From positions 1 through 12,271 of the forward strand of contig CAYLYE010000190.1 in assembly GCA_964387325.1 (NCBI GenBank): 12,271 bases of DNA. The letters run 5' to 3'. Every line of letters starts with the position of its first letter. Positions within the stretch are counted from its first letter, which is position 1. A model generated the notes under the pieces. That model did no database searches, was not told the origin of the DNA, and was given only the letters and a program-made list of their open reading frames with translations. Positions 11,872 through 12,271 of this stretch are shown here, in pieces. This stretch comes from CAZZBK01 sp964387325. GTDB taxonomy: Bacteria; Planctomycetota; Planctomycetia; Pirellulales; PNKZ01. Made by a program: the position numbers and the translations under genes.

Positions 11872-12271
11872 TTATTTAGAACCAAAGCAGAATAGGTCGC
11901 CATCGTCGTTGCCCATCACCAGCCGACCACCACCCACAGCCGGCGAGGAGACAAACCCACCCCCAGCTTCATATTCCCACACCAACTCGCCCGTGGCTAG
12001 CAGCAAAGCCACGACGCGACCGTCGCCGGTGCCGAGAAAGACTCGCTTTCCGACAATGACGGGGGAGCTATCGATGGCCGCCGGGGTGGCATAGGTCCAG
12101 CGGACCTCGCCACTCTTGGCATCTAAAGCGTGAACCTGCCGGTCTCGTCCCCCCAGCACGACGATGTCCCCTTGAACGGCGGCCGACGACTGGAACGGAT
12201 TCTTGCGGCGCGGTTGGTAGGTCCACAGGATCGTCGACTTTCGCCAATCGACCGCCAGCACCGACGCACCC
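11872..12271 (-). CDS. PQQ-type beta-propeller repeat protein, C-terminal part
   Basis: The - strand frame is open to the window edge, so the start lies beyond; the GTG near 12261 is internal. About 132 residues are visible. They contain three propeller blades with the repeated pattern SS-x-A/P-V ... VxLGxxDGxVxALxxxTGExxWxY: about SSAAVQGDIVVLGGRDRQVHALD, then SSPVIVGKRVFLGTGDGRVVAL, then SSPAVGGGRLVMGNDDGDLFCF. PQQ-like repeats of this kind are abundant in planctomycete proteins and usually do not bind PQQ. The full protein may carry a signal peptide or another domain outside the window. The gene ends with TAA 3 nt before the radical SAM ATG, so the two are probably cotranscribed. Confidence 0.88.
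   Translation of the reverse strand, partial: GASVLAVDWRKSTILWTYQPRRKNPFQSSAAVQGDIVVLGGRDRQVHALDAKSGEVRWTYATPAAIDSSPVIVGKRVFLGTGDGRVVALLLATGELVWEYEAGGGFVSSPAVGGGRLVMGNDDGDLFCFGSK

Overview
The window looks like chromosomal DNA of a planctomycete, most likely Pirellulales or a relative. The clues are a GC-rich, evenly coding sequence, a secreted protein resembling the planctomycete family I recall as DUF6666, tandem SPINDLY-type TPR/O-GlcNAc-transferase-like genes, and a hybrid histidine kinase beside a receiver/RsbW-type ATPase fusion. This assignment is by protein resemblance only. No rRNA, tRNA or CRISPR array was seen.

Left part, + strand: the 3' portion of a large hybrid sensor kinase (PAS end, HisKA, HATPase, two receivers, HPt; 1-2070) is followed after 28 nt by a receiver protein with a C-terminal anti-sigma-type ATPase domain (2099-2983). 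Together they form a phosphorelay whose output is probably protein binding or serine phosphorylation rather than DNA binding. A 341-nt non-coding gap holding inverted repeats separates them from a signal-peptide-bearing, Pro-rich, predicted outer-membrane barrel protein (3325-4542).

Middle, - strand: two consecutive paralogous TPR + glycosyltransferase-41 (SPINDLY/OGT-like) genes (6434-8443, then 4556-6430) are 3 nt apart. They are read from a promoter with a perfect TATAAT at 8494-8499 whose -35 overlaps the stop codon of the upstream ferredoxin gene. This pair converges on the barrel gene with only 13 nt between stop codons.

Right part, - strand: a compact gene run reads PQQ-type beta-propeller protein (partial, 11872 to the window edge), HemN-like radical SAM protein (10564-11868), GcvH-like lipoyl carrier (10106-10567, ATGA overlap) and an unusual protein with two 4Fe-4S motifs (8519-9583). 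Between the last two sits a four-helix-bundle (S23/IVP, bAvd-like) gene at 9670-10035. It is bracketed by inverted arrays of a 7-bp repeat (GAGACTG/GAGACCG), so the ~510-bp segment looks like a small inserted element.

The two most interesting items are (a) the radical SAM / lipoyl-carrier / ferredoxin cassette, which has no glycine-cleavage partners in view and whose radical SAM protein lacks residues expected of both true HemN and HemW, and (b) the heptamer-bounded four-helix-bundle element that interrupts that cassette and abuts the ferredoxin start codon.
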